This document shows, piece by piece, positions 1 through 11,131 of a stretch of 64,000 bases of DNA. The stretch's first letter is position 1; each line of letters opens with the position of its first letter. The translations under genes and the position numbers were made by a program. The DNA comes from Scleromitrula shiraiana (Eukaryota > Ascomycota > Leotiomycetes > Helotiales > Sclerotiniaceae): NCBI GenBank assembly GCA_028455995.1, contig JABELC010000012.1:372001-436000 (forward strand). Direction: 5' to 3'. The notes beneath the pieces were generated by a model. That model was not told where the DNA came from. It saw only the letters and a program-made list of their open reading frames with translations, and searched no databases.

Positions 1-673
1 CAACAAAATTTGATGACAATCAGATACCTCACAAGTATACCAATATTACTGCTCAAGTCCGAATTGAGGTAATGGAACCTAGTAAAAATTAAAAAGAAGT
101 AATTGTGACTCCTGAAATTCCATCTATCCGGATCTGACAGAATCGCCAACGGAGACACTTTCATTCTCGGACGATGATTTTTATACTCTGATGGCAGGTA
201 CACTATATCGGAGCGACCAGCATCATGATAACCCGTTCACTACTGCTTGAGCGTTAATATCAAGCATGCATTTTTGATTCTAATCTAGAGGGTATATAAG
301 CTTCTGAGAAACAAAATGTTTCACATCAACACGCAGACTAGGTTACAACATGGATGTCACAGGAGGCATTTCCTGGAGTTCGTATTTACGATGCAAATGT
401 GTAGGGCACTTGCTCTGATTATAAAACGCCCTTAATGTCAATGGCAAATGGTAAAAAGCAATGACAAATGATTGGCAAACCGATGTTTGTTGTTGCTAGA
501 ATAATTTGCCGCGACTGTCTCATAACCCGTGTCCATTAAGAAACTCACGAGTGGTCAATGATGAAAATAGTATAACAAGATTGTAGTAGTTCAAGATATC
601 CTTGATTTGATTTTTTTTTCGAATGTGGAGGAGGGAACAGTTTGGATGCTTCTCAAACATAATTAGTCACAAA
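1..673. other. Left-edge region without a recognisable gene
   Basis: No open frame of useful length, tRNA or repeat is visible here. The stretch lies downstream of the coiled-coil gene that ends at 674, so part of it should be that gene's 3' UTR. The first 250 bases have a more balanced composition than the rest and could be the edge of a gene outside the window, but nothing supports this firmly. Confidence 0.4.
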
Positions 674-2833
674 TCAACTTCCCTTCCTTCCACCCCCCCT
701 CCTCTTTCCAACCGGTACATCCCCACCTTTCATCTTCACCCCTTCGCCCTCCCCACCACCACCCCCCTCAACCTTCCTTTTCCTCCCACTACCTCTCTTC
801 GACACCGTGTCCATACTCCCAACCCGAAACCCATCATCCACATACTTCGGATTAGTATTCCTGGTTTTCCTTCCGCTTCTCCTCGTCTTTAACCCAGTAC
901 CCTCTTCTTTATCAATCTTCATATCCACATCCATTTTAGTCACTTCAGCAGGCGCCTTGATCTTAAACCTACCCATCGGACTTTCTGCTTCTTCATCCTC
1001 GGATACTCCTCCTTGCCATGATTCATCGGTGTCCCTTCTTTTGATATCGACGGGACTAGGCTCCATAGGTGAGAGATCAGAGAATGAAGTTGTAGTACTG
1101 ACCAATACTTCTTTCTTTTTCGGGATCGGCTTGGCTTTCGTCTTTGGCTTCGCAGGTGGCTTACTTACTTTGAATGTTGTGCTGAACGGAGATGGGCTGG
1201 CATCAATATCTAGATTCTCAGTTGGGAAAGAGTTTCCGCTCTTGAACTTTTCTAACTCTAACTCCGTGTTCCTCAAGTTCCATTGGGCAAGCCTTAATTG
1301 CTCCTCGATTTTCCCTTTTTCCTCCACTCCTTTACTTTTTTCCTGCTCCTCAATCCCAAGATTCTTCTCGTAGGTATCCTTCAGTTCCGTCATTTTTTGC
1401 AATTTAAATCTCAAATCCTCGCATTCCTCCAGCGTATTGTAGAGATCTGTTTTCACTGTCCTCAACTCCTTAACATCTACACCACTGCCACTTGTATCCT
1501 GCTTATCTTGCTTCAATAGTACAATCTCGTCTTCCAGTTGCTTGATTATGTACTCTGCACTGTTCAGTTTCCCTTGCAATTGTTCTGTTTGTTGAATCAA
1601 TAATTCGGCATGGGCATCGGCGTTTTTCATTTCGTTTTCGAGCTTTTCCTTCCATAGGTCCTCAGCAACTGAAGCTAACTTCTTTTCATTCCCAAGTAGT
1701 TGTCGTAGCCAATCTCGATTATCCGTAACAGTCTTCACATCCTTTTCAAATTTGGCTACAACTTCGCGTAGTCCATCAATTTTAACATGTGCTTCATGCA
1801 ATTCCTCTGCCAATCCTTGTTCTTTTGCGGTGGAAGAGACATACGGTGTTTGTGTTTGCGTCGTATTAGTAGGGTCCGGAGGTTTGGCTGCTATCTTGAT
1901 TAATTCTTTCATCCAATCAACTCCTATGTATCTTTGGTTTTCATAAACTCGAGGAAGATATGTGAATGCTAGGTTGTACAGTTCATCCACTTCACTTGGT
2001 TCTGTCTTGATGTGGCTCTCCAATTTATTCGCCCACTGTTTCCAACTGGATTCTGGGACGGGGGTTGTCTCAGGCATACCGCCCATCTTGACATCACCCG
2101 ATGCTTGTTGTTGTGTACGCAGTGTATCCTCCAACGTCCTACATTCCAGAGAGAGCTCAGCGTTCCTCGCCATTTGCTTATTGACTTCATCCTCCCAGCT
2201 GATTCTCTCTCCTTCCCAATTTCCCTTTTCTTTCTTAAATTCCTCGTTTTCTTCCGTCAGTGCCTCCAAGGAATCTTCCACTTCTTGGATTCGTGTGCCT
2301 ACAATCTCGGTCACAGTCTTTAATGTGTCGCGCTCCTCCTTGACTTCCCGGAGTTGTGTTTCCAAATCTCTGATTTTGTTAAATTGTTGATCGGGGCTGT
2401 GAATTTGTTTAAGTTCAAGTACAACTTGCAAATTTTGAAGTTGTGCTAAATATCCTTCTCGTCCATAAACTAATTGATGCAGGTCGTTCAGTTGAGTTTG
2501 GACTTCATCTCGCTGTAGCTGTACCACTTCATATTCATTCTTGCGTGTGTTTTCAGCACGAATAACTTCCACTTCTAGGGACTTAACACGTTCAAGATAA
2601 GAATCTCTCTGCATGCGCAATGCCGAAAGAGTGTTTGCGCTATCCGCAGGTTCGATTCCCTGTTCGATACCAATAAGTTGTGTTTCGAGTTGGTTTGCCC
2701 ATTTTCTCAGGTCATCCCTCTCTTGGACGGCAACTTTGTATAAGTTCGTCAAAGGTGGTGGTCCAGAAGTTGGGCCGCGGGCCTGATTTCTTGACTGATT
2801 TTCTTCCACACTCCGAATGCTCTCCGGTTCCAT
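674..2833 (-). CDS. Long coiled-coil protein with basic C-terminus (719 aa)
   Basis: A single-exon frame of 719 residues starting at the ATG complementary to 2831-2833. Residues from about 35 to 560 are dominated by Glu, Lys, Gln and Leu in heptad-like spacing, which indicates long coiled coils with a break around residues 245-345. The tail (about 570-719) is rich in Pro, Ser and Lys and ends in Arg/Lys/Gly clusters (RRSGRKTRN, GKRRGGGRKGS) resembling nuclear-localisation or AT-hook-like DNA-binding patches. No catalytic domain is recognised. The composition suggests a structural or chromatin/spindle-associated scaffold, but that is inference; the family is not recognised. The opposite-strand open frames over this gene are shadows of its codon bias. 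The next gene upstream is also on the minus strand, with its stop at 3181. Confidence 0.85.
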   Translation of the reverse strand: MEPESIRSVEENQSRNQARGPTSGPPPLTNLYKVAVQERDDLRKWANQLETQLIGIEQGIEPADSANTLSALRMQRDSYLERVKSLEVEVIRAENTRKNEYEVVQLQRDEVQTQLNDLHQLVYGREGYLAQLQNLQVVLELKQIHSPDQQFNKIRDLETQLREVKEERDTLKTVTEIVGTRIQEVEDSLEALTEENEEFKKEKGNWEGERISWEDEVNKQMARNAELSLECRTLEDTLRTQQQASGDVKMGGMPETTPVPESSWKQWANKLESHIKTEPSEVDELYNLAFTYLPRVYENQRYIGVDWMKELIKIAAKPPDPTNTTQTQTPYVSSTAKEQGLAEELHEAHVKIDGLREVVAKFEKDVKTVTDNRDWLRQLLGNEKKLASVAEDLWKEKLENEMKNADAHAELLIQQTEQLQGKLNSAEYIIKQLEDEIVLLKQDKQDTSGSGVDVKELRTVKTDLYNTLEECEDLRFKLQKMTELKDTYEKNLGIEEQEKSKGVEEKGKIEEQLRLAQWNLRNTELELEKFKSGNSFPTENLDIDASPSPFSTTFKVSKPPAKPKTKAKPIPKKKEVLVSTTTSFSDLSPMEPSPVDIKRRDTDESWQGGVSEDEEAESPMGRFKIKAPAEVTKMDVDMKIDKEEGTGLKTRRSGRKTRNTNPKYVDDGFRVGSMDTVSKRGSGRKRKVEGGGGGEGEGVKMKGGDVPVGKRRGGGRKGS

Positions 2834-3180
2834 ACTAAGACGGACTCAGCCAGATGTGATGTGACGTTCAGTCTATTCTTGGATATTAATCGAATGGAAT
2901 CAATTTCAAAACCTTCACAATCTTGAACAAAGAAATGCACGAGTAGCTGCGATCACTTCTTGTAACAAGTAGGGATTCAAACAAAGAAATTGTGATTGAA
3001 ATTAAAATTACGATTACCGCTTTCAGAAAGAGCATCAATATTTAAATTTACAAACCAATTGATTAACTACATAATGAGAAAGTTATAACTGGCATACGAT
3101 AATATATAGAAAACTCTTGAAGTATAAAGCTATACCATATTATTAACATGTAATTGTATACATTCAATATAAGTCGACGT

Positions 3181-4644
3181 TTACGAATTGAGTCGTTGGT
3201 CGCGGGCCACCTTGAAACAATATTCCGTGTTCTCATTTCTGGGGAACGTAGGACGATCAACTTCTGCCATTGTTGCTGCCCATTGAGCATCAATGTTTGC
3301 CCTTTCAGATGGAGTTTGAGAGACTGCACCAGTAGGTACATCCTGTAAAGGAAATTGGGGAGATTCTGTAACAGTGGTCCGGATAGCACTAGAGCTATAC
3401 ACGGCATGCTGTAAGATACAACTAGTCACAACACCTAGATCAATTCCCCCTGGATACGTGGTCTTCATGCGTTTCAGAATTGCACTCGCGTCATTCTCCC
3501 ATAGATCTCGACACAAAATAGTCCCTGACGATAGATTGGCAATGTCAAATGGATATTCTTCAAAGTCTATTCGGAATGAGTCGGCAATGGTTTGACGTAG
3601 AGACATCAACCTGGAGTCGTTATGTAGTACTAAACCTATAGCGAATGTTCCTTTTCTCTTATCAGATCCGTAGGATGACATGAAAGGAGACGCAAGTCCT
3701 AGGTGGAAGGCAGGTTGCAAAGAGCAAAATAGTCGAATTAGAGAATGGTATGTTCTCCAGTGTTGCACCGGCAAATGCTGTAAGATCGAGATATTCTTGC
3801 GACCTTCACTCATCCTGTATCGTTCTGGATAATACTCTGTCACAAATTTGTCCAACTCATTTACAACTCTAGGATCTATTCTCCAGGCCATACGGAGCAT
3901 CTGGGTAGCTCTGATTTTATCTCGAGGGCTGATATTCGGATTCACTATGCCATAGACGCGACGAATTGGGGAGCTTGGAATGGTTGCTGAATCAGCGCGG
4001 GGTCCATTTCCTTCGAATCGTCCTTTCTCAGTCACCGAATTCACCAAGACACGACGAAGTGGTATAATTGGCTTGTCCACTGAGCGATCGGACGCCCCCT
4101 TCAGTTCAAACCGCGCTTTAGGTGTTTTGATCGGTTCGTTGCTTGAGTGTGTATCGGTCTCCCCTTCTCGCATTCCTCCATTATTACCAGGGTTCGCTTC
4201 GTTTTGCCTCCCGTCCATGTAAGCATGATTTTCCGATTGATCATTGTGCTCGAATTCCTCTTGCAAGAGGCGTGAGAATATAGCTTTGTGGTCCACACTT
4301 TTAATGCCGGAATTTTCTATGTCGTTTGTGCCAGCTGGCGAGTCGTGGACATAAGGAGGTATATCTTCTCGAAGAAGCTCTATATCTTGAATTCGCGAGT
4401 CCCTCCCATCTGTATGTGGAGCAATTTTCCTGGGCGAGGTAGCAAGTTCGTTCTTCGATGGAGCTTCGCCTAGATTGGTTTTGACTTGTTCCTCCTGGCG
4501 AGTGCTGTAAGACCTATGTAAGATTTGTGCCATGCGGCCTCCTCTTAGTCTGTTCGTTGCCGAAGGTGATCTAGTGCGGATCCATCGAAAAGAATGTGTT
4601 GCGATTCGACATCGAAGGCAGTTTGAGAGTATGGGAGAGGTCAT
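3181..4644 (-). CDS. Hypothetical protein with mitochondrial-type N-terminus (487 aa)
   Basis: A single-exon frame of 487 residues. The first 50 residues are rich in Arg, Ser and Thr and almost free of acidic residues, ending around RSYSTRQEEQ, which is the pattern of a mitochondrial presequence. Residues about 50-230 are low in order (Asp, Glu, Asn, Ser). Residues about 235-430 are more hydrophobic and look folded (a segment near 300-330 reads HWRTYHSLIRLFCSLQPAF). No family is recognised. It may be a lineage-specific mitochondrial protein. It lies about 350 bp upstream of the coiled-coil gene in the same orientation, and its promoter should be in 4645-5160. Confidence 0.75.
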   Translation of the reverse strand: MTSPILSNCLRCRIATHSFRWIRTRSPSATNRLRGGRMAQILHRSYSTRQEEQVKTNLGEAPSKNELATSPRKIAPHTDGRDSRIQDIELLREDIPPYVHDSPAGTNDIENSGIKSVDHKAIFSRLLQEEFEHNDQSENHAYMDGRQNEANPGNNGGMREGETDTHSSNEPIKTPKARFELKGASDRSVDKPIIPLRRVLVNSVTEKGRFEGNGPRADSATIPSSPIRRVYGIVNPNISPRDKIRATQMLRMAWRIDPRVVNELDKFVTEYYPERYRMSEGRKNISILQHLPVQHWRTYHSLIRLFCSLQPAFHLGLASPFMSSYGSDKRKGTFAIGLVLHNDSRLMSLRQTIADSFRIDFEEYPFDIANLSSGTILCRDLWENDASAILKRMKTTYPGGIDLGVVTSCILQHAVYSSSAIRTTVTESPQFPLQDVPTGAVSQTPSERANIDAQWAATMAEVDRPTFPRNENTEYCFKVARDQRLNS

Positions 4645-5160
4645 TGTGGGGTTTAAGATGTAGGAAAATTAGTTCGTAGCCGGTGTTTGGTAAAACTATA
4701 TCGCTCAATCATATTTCCTGGTGTTTTAATGACGTGGTTAGTGATACCGTAGTAACTAGTGATTCGGCATGTTTGCGTGAATATCTATTCGTTGTATTTT
4801 TCCAATTATTTGGATCTCTAGAGAGAAAATAATTTTACGGTGACTAAAGTGTATCATTTCCGCAGTCTTGCTCGACCTGCAGATCTTGGTCACCATAATT
4901 CGAAAGCTTAGTCATCATACCTTCGCTTAAGTTCCATCCGCAGTCGGAGTATCTACATAGTACCTAATGATACGAATATCGATTGGCAATAATCTTGTTA
5001 ATTCACGCAACAACTTATAAAGTGATTCGATTGTAGCTAGAGATGCTTCAAAATACAACTTTAAGACGTCCCATAACCTTATCTACCACTATCCACCCAT
5101 TTGCAGTATCCACTTTCAAAAGCTTTCCAGCCTGCCCCTCACCACATACATTCTTCACAT
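4645..5160. other. Intergenic region between two minus-strand genes
   Basis: About 516 bp without a convincing frame. It must hold the promoter and 5' UTR of the mitochondrial-type gene (start at 4644) and the 3' UTR of the carboxypeptidase (stop at 5161). No clear TATA element or repeat stands out. Confidence 0.5.
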
Positions 5161-6693
5161 TTATACCATGTTAATCAATAGAGATCTGACACCGGCCCAA
5201 GATTCTACAGCAGTTGGTGTAATTTGGGTGGCTGGTAGAACAAATCCATACGTTCCTGTATCTCTCAATTCCGTGGTGAAGGAATAATCGGCACCAACAG
5301 TTGCATCAAAGTAATCAACACTGTTTCCACTTGCTTGATAGATGGTGGAGCAAATTGGTCCGTATTTGTAGGAGGTTCCATAAACTGCTTTCAAAGCTGC
5401 GACATAACCTGCTGCTAGTGATTGGAGTATGGAGTTGTTCTCTGCTAGTGCAGTGCAGGAGTATCCGTATGCTATAGCGACAAATGTCGGTCAGATTGAT
5501 CATTGTGCAATCGTATGGACAACTTACGTGTCATGAAGAGTTGAGAGTATGAGTGGAAATCAATGAAAAGTTTCAGTCCTTTTCCTGCCTTGATAGTGTT
5601 GGCGAATGCAGCAAGCTCTTTGGTCTCTGGTGCGTCTGCAGCAGCAAGTCCTGTGTAGTTTTAATATCTCTGTTCAGGTATGTAGGTACACGTCATAATA
5701 CATACCTCTGTATGTCTCATCGCAAGGGTTAGTTGAAGACCCTCCAGCGGCCGACCATTGGTATGCCCAGTTGCGGTTGATATCTCTTCCATAGCAAGTC
5801 GAAGAGGATGGTGGTGTCTGACGGTTCTTTCGCCATAAGCGGTTTGTGCTTTGAGTGTAGATGAAACCTACGATTAATTACTTAGTATCGTTCATCATGT
5901 TCGAAATTTTCTTGGAATATTTACCATCTGGGTTTACAACTGGGAAGATGTAAAAGTCATATTTGTCAACGAATCCCTTGATCTCAGCACTGGTAGCATA
6001 GTTTGACAAGAGGTTGTACGCTTGGTACTCGACAGTCTGGTATCTAGTCAATACCATGTGGACACCCTGTATAGAATTCTCTTACCATTGTTGTAATCCA
6101 CTCACGAGCATGTACAGTTCCATGGAAGATAACTCCAGGCTTGCTGCCTTTTCCTCCACTTCCATATATGTGAATACCGGTAATTGTGTTACCTTGAACA
6201 GATGTTCCCGATGTAACAATCTCGGAGTTAGATGGATATGCAGCTACAAGATCCTTGAGAAACTGCACATGATCCGCATATGCGTGGTATGCTGTGAACC
6301 AAGTAGCATTTGGTGCCAAAGCTAGATATATGTTAATTTCGAATTTCCTGGTGCGAGCGTGATCACAAACATACCAGCTTGTGTGGAATACTCAACAAGT
6401 GGTGCCTCCTCAGCGATCGACTTTCCAAGATCTTCATGCATCACATGTCTTTGGAAACCTTCTGTGGTTCTCAAAAAAATCTCGATTTGTGCAGGGGGTA
6501 CAACTATATCAGATGCCCCAGTTTTGGCAGAGTTTTTCCATGTTTGAAGATCCAAAGAAGCAACAATGTCGTTGATCTTGTTGATGTTGTCCTTAGTAGC
6601 TCTAAGACGGAATACTTTGTAGCCCTCATAGTTGACTTTCTCTTCAGCAGCCAAAGCTGCGACAGCAAAAGTGAAAAGTTGAAGAAGCTTCAT
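5161..6693 (-). CDS. Secreted metallocarboxypeptidase, M14A (carboxypeptidase A-like), 420 aa, six exons
   Basis: Zinc-dependent exopeptidase that removes C-terminal residues from peptides; made as a secreted pro-enzyme. Exons read on the minus strand: 6693-6375, 6321-6086, 6036-5925, 5867-5706, 5650-5528, 5471-5161, with introns of 49-57 nt and a total of 421 codons in frame. Signal peptide at about residues 1-16 (MKLLQLFTFAVAALAA), propeptide to about 110, then the peptidase domain. Zinc ligands visible: H177 and E180 in VHAREW and H309 in FIDFHSYSQ. Substrate-binding Asn-Arg in GRDINRNW, Tyr362 in TIYQASG and the catalytic Glu385 in TTELRDTGTYGF match carboxypeptidase A. Length and all active-site residues are as expected, so the enzyme is probably functional. 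The start was chosen because it gives a clean signal peptide; the open frame extends 14 codons further upstream. Confidence 0.93.
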
Positions 6694-8942
6694 CTTGGAA
6701 TATTGCCAGATGTTCTGAGCTATACAGTAGACCAAGACGGAAACACGATCTTCGGAAGGGACGGGGCTTTTGAAAGAGGGGAAAGCATCTTTTTAAGTTG
6801 TTCACTCGAAGTTAGTTTGCGGTTACGAACAGAGTACCACATGTAACAACTCCAGTCCTGACCAAGAAGCTCGTGAAGGCATCAATACTTTCTCCTCTCC
6901 ATACAAAGTCACAAATAATGCCAACAGATTCCAAGCAATCGAATAAATCGTTGAAGAAACGTTCTGTGGCGAAAAGTATCAATGTCTCCTATCATGGAAG
7001 GTGGGGGATTATGCCGAGCATCTTATCATGGATGCCAAGGGGGCCAAGCCCTTCAATATAAGGTTAAATTGACATTACCTTCCCCACTCCGTAGGGTATG
7101 GTTTTGCAAGCTCTTATTTAATAGCCATTAACCACTCTTTGAACTGCCTCATCACTTGGCTGAGTCTTATTTTTTGGTTTCCACTGTGTCTCGTCAGGAA
7201 CGCAGTGAATCGGCACTCAACACAGGGTATTCTGGTATTTGCCTAAATCAATGGTGCCGGATATCGTCGCACAACGTTATTTTATCTCGTCAGTCAACCA
7301 ATTGTCGCTGCCCGATTACGTGATTTCACTAGTTATATGCTGCTGTGCCATTAAATGGCCGTCTTACAACCTGATATCCGATTAGTAATCTAGCTGAAAT
7401 GACAGAATGGTAGCAGTTTATCTAACATGAAGTAAATGTTAGTAGTCATATTTCCAGCTAGAGGTCTGGTTCAACTTCCTGTATATACCACCTTCCGATT
7501 GTTGCGATACCTTTTTACGATGTCAGGTTCGCTATGTAACCTCAAATGGCATAGACCGGTATGGTTGGACTCATCTGTGACTTGTGTACCATATCAATTC
7601 ACCATCGTTGGGAGTTCGTGCAATACCCCTCTTTTACAATTCACTCACAGAATCACGCATTCGCCATTACCTACACGACTTCTGATCGAACGAAAGCTAC
7701 CGTAACCACCAAGCTCTTACGTACTTCATATCATGAGATATGAGACCATAGTGTGGAACTCGAGCTGAGAGCATCCTAAGATATCTAGATTTATTGGAAA
7801 TATGGCGCAGAGTGACTCTTCTGACCCCACTTGTTGAGTTCTAATCTTCATACAAATCACTACTTCATTCTAACATAACGGCAGGTCAAGCATTAACCAA
7901 GTTTCAAAGGAAAGAAGAGCACTGCAAACATCACACTTTCCTTTAAAAACATTTTCTTCAAGAAGTGACTTTTTCGTGTGACCCAACCTAATGGAGGAGA
8001 ACTTTATGAGCTTCAAGTTGATTGGTGATGGGACACAACTTAGCTGGGTGGGCACTGCTAAGAAGAGATATCATGGAGTTCCAAGCTGTTGGTTTTTGAG
8101 ACATTTATATACATATATAATGTCACAAAATGGTATATATAGAGACTCTAGTATTATGTAGAAGTCGTTCAATTTTTGTATAATAGTTATAAGCTCGATA
8201 AGATTATACAATCCAATAATAAAATTTGTGATTGTAAACATTTTATTAATGATATTAATCATTATGTGTTAGAGCTTAGATATATTAAGCTTTATATATA
8301 TATATGAATACATGTGGAAAAAGGCATTTGCAACATACTTGATCGAATAAGATCAATGGCATCAAGCAACAATAATATTTCACCCAGCAAACAGAGGAAC
8401 TATTGACAACAAGAAGGAAACCCATCACAGTGACAGCAGCTAATAGGGTTGGTGAATCACTTAATGCAAACCATATATATACCCTTAATTTATCTTAAGA
8501 ATGATTCGTCTTCTCAACATCCTTTCTCTGTCTGTGAACCAGGCCTCTAACTCTGCTGTTTTGTTTTCCAAATCAACATATGAATCATGAGAGCCCCTGA
8601 ATAGTAGACTTTCTGTTTTAAAGGCAGAACTTTTGGATTTGCTGTAAAGAATGGGAGTGCTAGGAGTGAATGACCACTAGGGTTGTTGTAGGGTATCAAA
8701 ATTAGACAAGATATGACCATCAGGAATAGAAATATAGTTATGAGACCTAATTAGTTGGAAAGGAAACAAACCAGCATATTATTAAGAAACAATACCCTCG
8801 CTCAATACAATAATAAAATTGAGTAGGAGATCTGATTTAAAAAGAAACTTTTTGAAGAAGGTTGAATTGAGGTCGACCACCACAACCATCCTAAGATAAA
8901 ACACAACATAGACGATTCTAAAAAATTGCAAAAATATATATA
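6694..8942. other. Gene-free intergenic region
   Basis: About 2.2 kb without a convincing gene. Open frames here are at most 155 codons, lack splice partners and show no family pattern. The first few hundred bases should carry the carboxypeptidase promoter. Composition drifts to AT-rich from about 8070 on, with (TA)n tracts near 8110 and 8295, suggesting old repeat debris. Confidence 0.5.
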
Positions 8943-9016
8943 TGACCAGACTGGGGCTCGATCCCAGGACCTTATCCGTGTTAAGGATACGTGATAACCA
9001 ACTACACCATCCGGCC
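8943..9016 (-). tRNA. tRNA-Val (anticodon AAC), possibly degenerate
   Basis: Read from 9016 down, the sequence folds as a cloverleaf: acceptor GGCCGGA with TCTGGTC (two G-U pairs), a D arm containing the A box TGGTGTAGTTGG, anticodon stem TATCC/GGATA with 7-base loop TTAACAC (anticodon AAC, Val), a five-base variable loop, and T stem CTGGG/CCCAG. The discriminator base is A, as expected for tRNA-Val. No intron. One oddity: the T loop reads ATCGAGC, so the usual T54 (third base of the B box) is A. With the G-U pairs in the acceptor stem this could mean a weakened copy or pseudogene, although the fold is complete. Confidence 0.82.
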
Positions 9017-9269
9017 TATTGTATATGTTGAGCCATGCTTAAAGATATAAATATGAGAAAAGTTTTAGTTTGAAGTGGGGAAGGTGGGGTTTTTCAAAAA
9101 TTTTATCTCTGGTGCATCAAGAAATTCGGATTAGATCCCTGCACAGTAGCATTTGAAAATTCGTCCGATATTCTTATCAGGAAACTAAACGAGGTTGATG
9201 TTGGGTCTCTCGGTCTAATTCCCCCTTCGCTTAAGTATTCACTACTGTTGATAAAATTGAGTATAACAC

Positions 9270-11131
9270 AACACAGCATGACTAGAGTGATACAAAATGG
9301 ACAATTCACATATATACCAATTGGACGTATCATGAATAGGTTTACATCTGATTTCGGTATAATGGATTTCGATCTGATGAATACCGTTTGGTGAGAAATC
9401 GGGGACTTTATCAGACTGGTTGTAGTGATGGCTACCAGGTAAATTCGTGTTTTTATTTAGAACCTTTATGCTAAGACAAAACAAACAGATTCTTCTTGTC
9501 ACCATATATAATACTCATGACCCTCTCAGTATGTACGTTATCTTCGTATCTAGCTTTGTATGTTATGACAGCATCCAGGGCAGTAAGACGACTGGAATCG
9601 AACTGCATGTCCATTGTCTTTGAACAGTTTCGAGTTGTATTGATCGGAGTTATTACTATACGAGCGTTCGAGAAAACCGAGGTCTTTCTGGAGAGAATCT
9701 ATAAGAAAATTGACGATCTAAGCTCGACTTCGTGGCACAGCTTGCTCTGTCATTGCTGGCTGGTATGGAGAGTCAACGTGATTGGAGCAGTGTACCTCAC
9801 AGCAATTGCAGCAATTGTATCAATGACACTATCTGACGCAGGATTGGCCGGATTTGTACTCGCAGTCTCGCTGGAACTAAGAAGCGCTCTTTTTTGGACA
9901 CTCTATCATATCGCCGCTCTGAAGCTTCGCATGAATTCAACCGAACGTATCTTGGAGTATGCAGATATGCCTACCGAGACCATGGATAGTAAAGAGTCAC
10001 CCGCAAGCTGGCCGACTGCTGGATGTTTGAATGTCAAGGGTTTGGTTGTTGCGTATAATCATGATCTTTCCCTTGTACCCAAAGGCGTAAATTTTAATAT
10101 TTCAAGTCAAGAAAGGTAAGCAATCTCCCTATGCGGATTCTAGAGAAGAACTTAGTTCCTAACATCTTACAGGGTTAGAATAGTTGGCCGTACAGGTCCT
10201 GGGAAATCAACTCTCACTTTAGCTCTATTCCGCTTAATCGAAGCAAGAGAAGGAAGCATCACTATTGATGGCCAAGATATTTCAAAATTGAAATTGCAAT
10301 CATTAAGCCGTAACTTGGCTATCATTCCTCAAGATCCTGTTTTATTTTCAAGTACATCACTTGTATGGTTCAAATCAATCCTATTACTTGACTAATCAAG
10401 CTTAGGAACATTTCGAAGCAATTTAGATTTTGTGTCACATAAAAAGGAGCATAGTCAAGAGCTTGGTGATTGATTTATCTAGACAGGGAGCAAAGCTTTA
10501 TATATATATATATATATTATGATATGATGCTAAAGGTTGTAGAGCACTCTTAATCATATTTAGTTGATCATCTGAGGGTTATCATGTGATTATGTGATTA
10601 CTTGATTTCATTTTTTTGTGACATTTCGATAATGAGTATGATGACATTGTTCTTTTTGATGCTCTTCGCCGATCCCATCTCAAAGATTCCCATTCAATCA
10701 CTACACATTCAAGTGCCTCATCTTCACCATCATCATCTTCTAATAAAATTATATTCCTTTCACTTAACTCCCCTATCTCGGAAGGAGGACTAAATCTATC
10801 CCAAGGACAACGCCAACTTCTCTGTCTTACACGAGCTATCATTCGTCGACCAAAAATTCTCGTCCTTGATGAAGCTACCTCTTCAGTTGATAAGGATACG
10901 GATTTTTTAATACAAAAAAGTATCTGAGAGGATTTCGTCGATAGTACCCTTTTAGTTATTGCTCATCGACTTAGTACGGTGGGAGATTTTCATAAGATCA
11001 TGGTAATGCATGATAGACGAGTAAAGGAATTTGAAAGTCCAAGGGATTTGATTGAGAAGAGGGAAGCATTCTAGGGAATGGTGAAGGAAAGTGGAGAGAA
11101 GGAAAAGTTATTGGAGATGAGTCGATTGTGA
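9270..11131 (+). pseudogene. Decayed ABC-C (MRP-like) transporter, second membrane domain and NBD2
   Basis: Only the C-terminal half of a full-size ABC exporter is present. The remains follow MRP order: IPIGRIMNRFTSDF (about 9308), an intact membrane stretch 9496-10119 with RRLESNCMSIVFEQF and GVITIRAFEK, an intron at about 10116-10172, Walker A as GRTGPGKST (usual A replaced by P), the Q-loop region IIPQDPVLFS, then RSNLDF followed by an inserted TIR element, EYDDIVLFDALRR, signature LSQGQRQ, Walker B ILVLDEATSSVD and the switch His in IAHRLST. Disruptions seen: TGA in the first membrane part (about 9400), the insertion at 10433-10623, in-frame TGA at 10925 and TAG at 11072. The first membrane domain and NBD1 are absent. 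Substrate cannot be inferred. Confidence 0.88.
10433..10623 (+). mobile_element. 191-bp non-autonomous TIR element (MITE-like), copy 1
   Basis: The ends are imperfect inverted repeats: TGTCACATAAAAAGG on the left and, on the other strand, TGTCACAAAAAAATG on the right (12 of 15 matching). Flanks TTTTG and TTTCG look like a diverged target duplication. It sits inside the ABC transporter NBD2 codons: removing it with one flank copy rejoins the reading frame from RSNLDF to EYDDIVLFD. The interior has no coding capacity. A second copy lies inverted at 57312-57493; internal similarity is high (for example AAAAAGGAGCATAGTCAAGA is shared), so this is a dispersed family. Confidence 0.8.

Noticed and set aside
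807..1373. 188-codon plus-strand open frame
   Set aside because: It is the antisense of the basic/coiled-coil gene 674-2833, and its Ser/Leu/Phe-rich composition is explained by the opposite strand.
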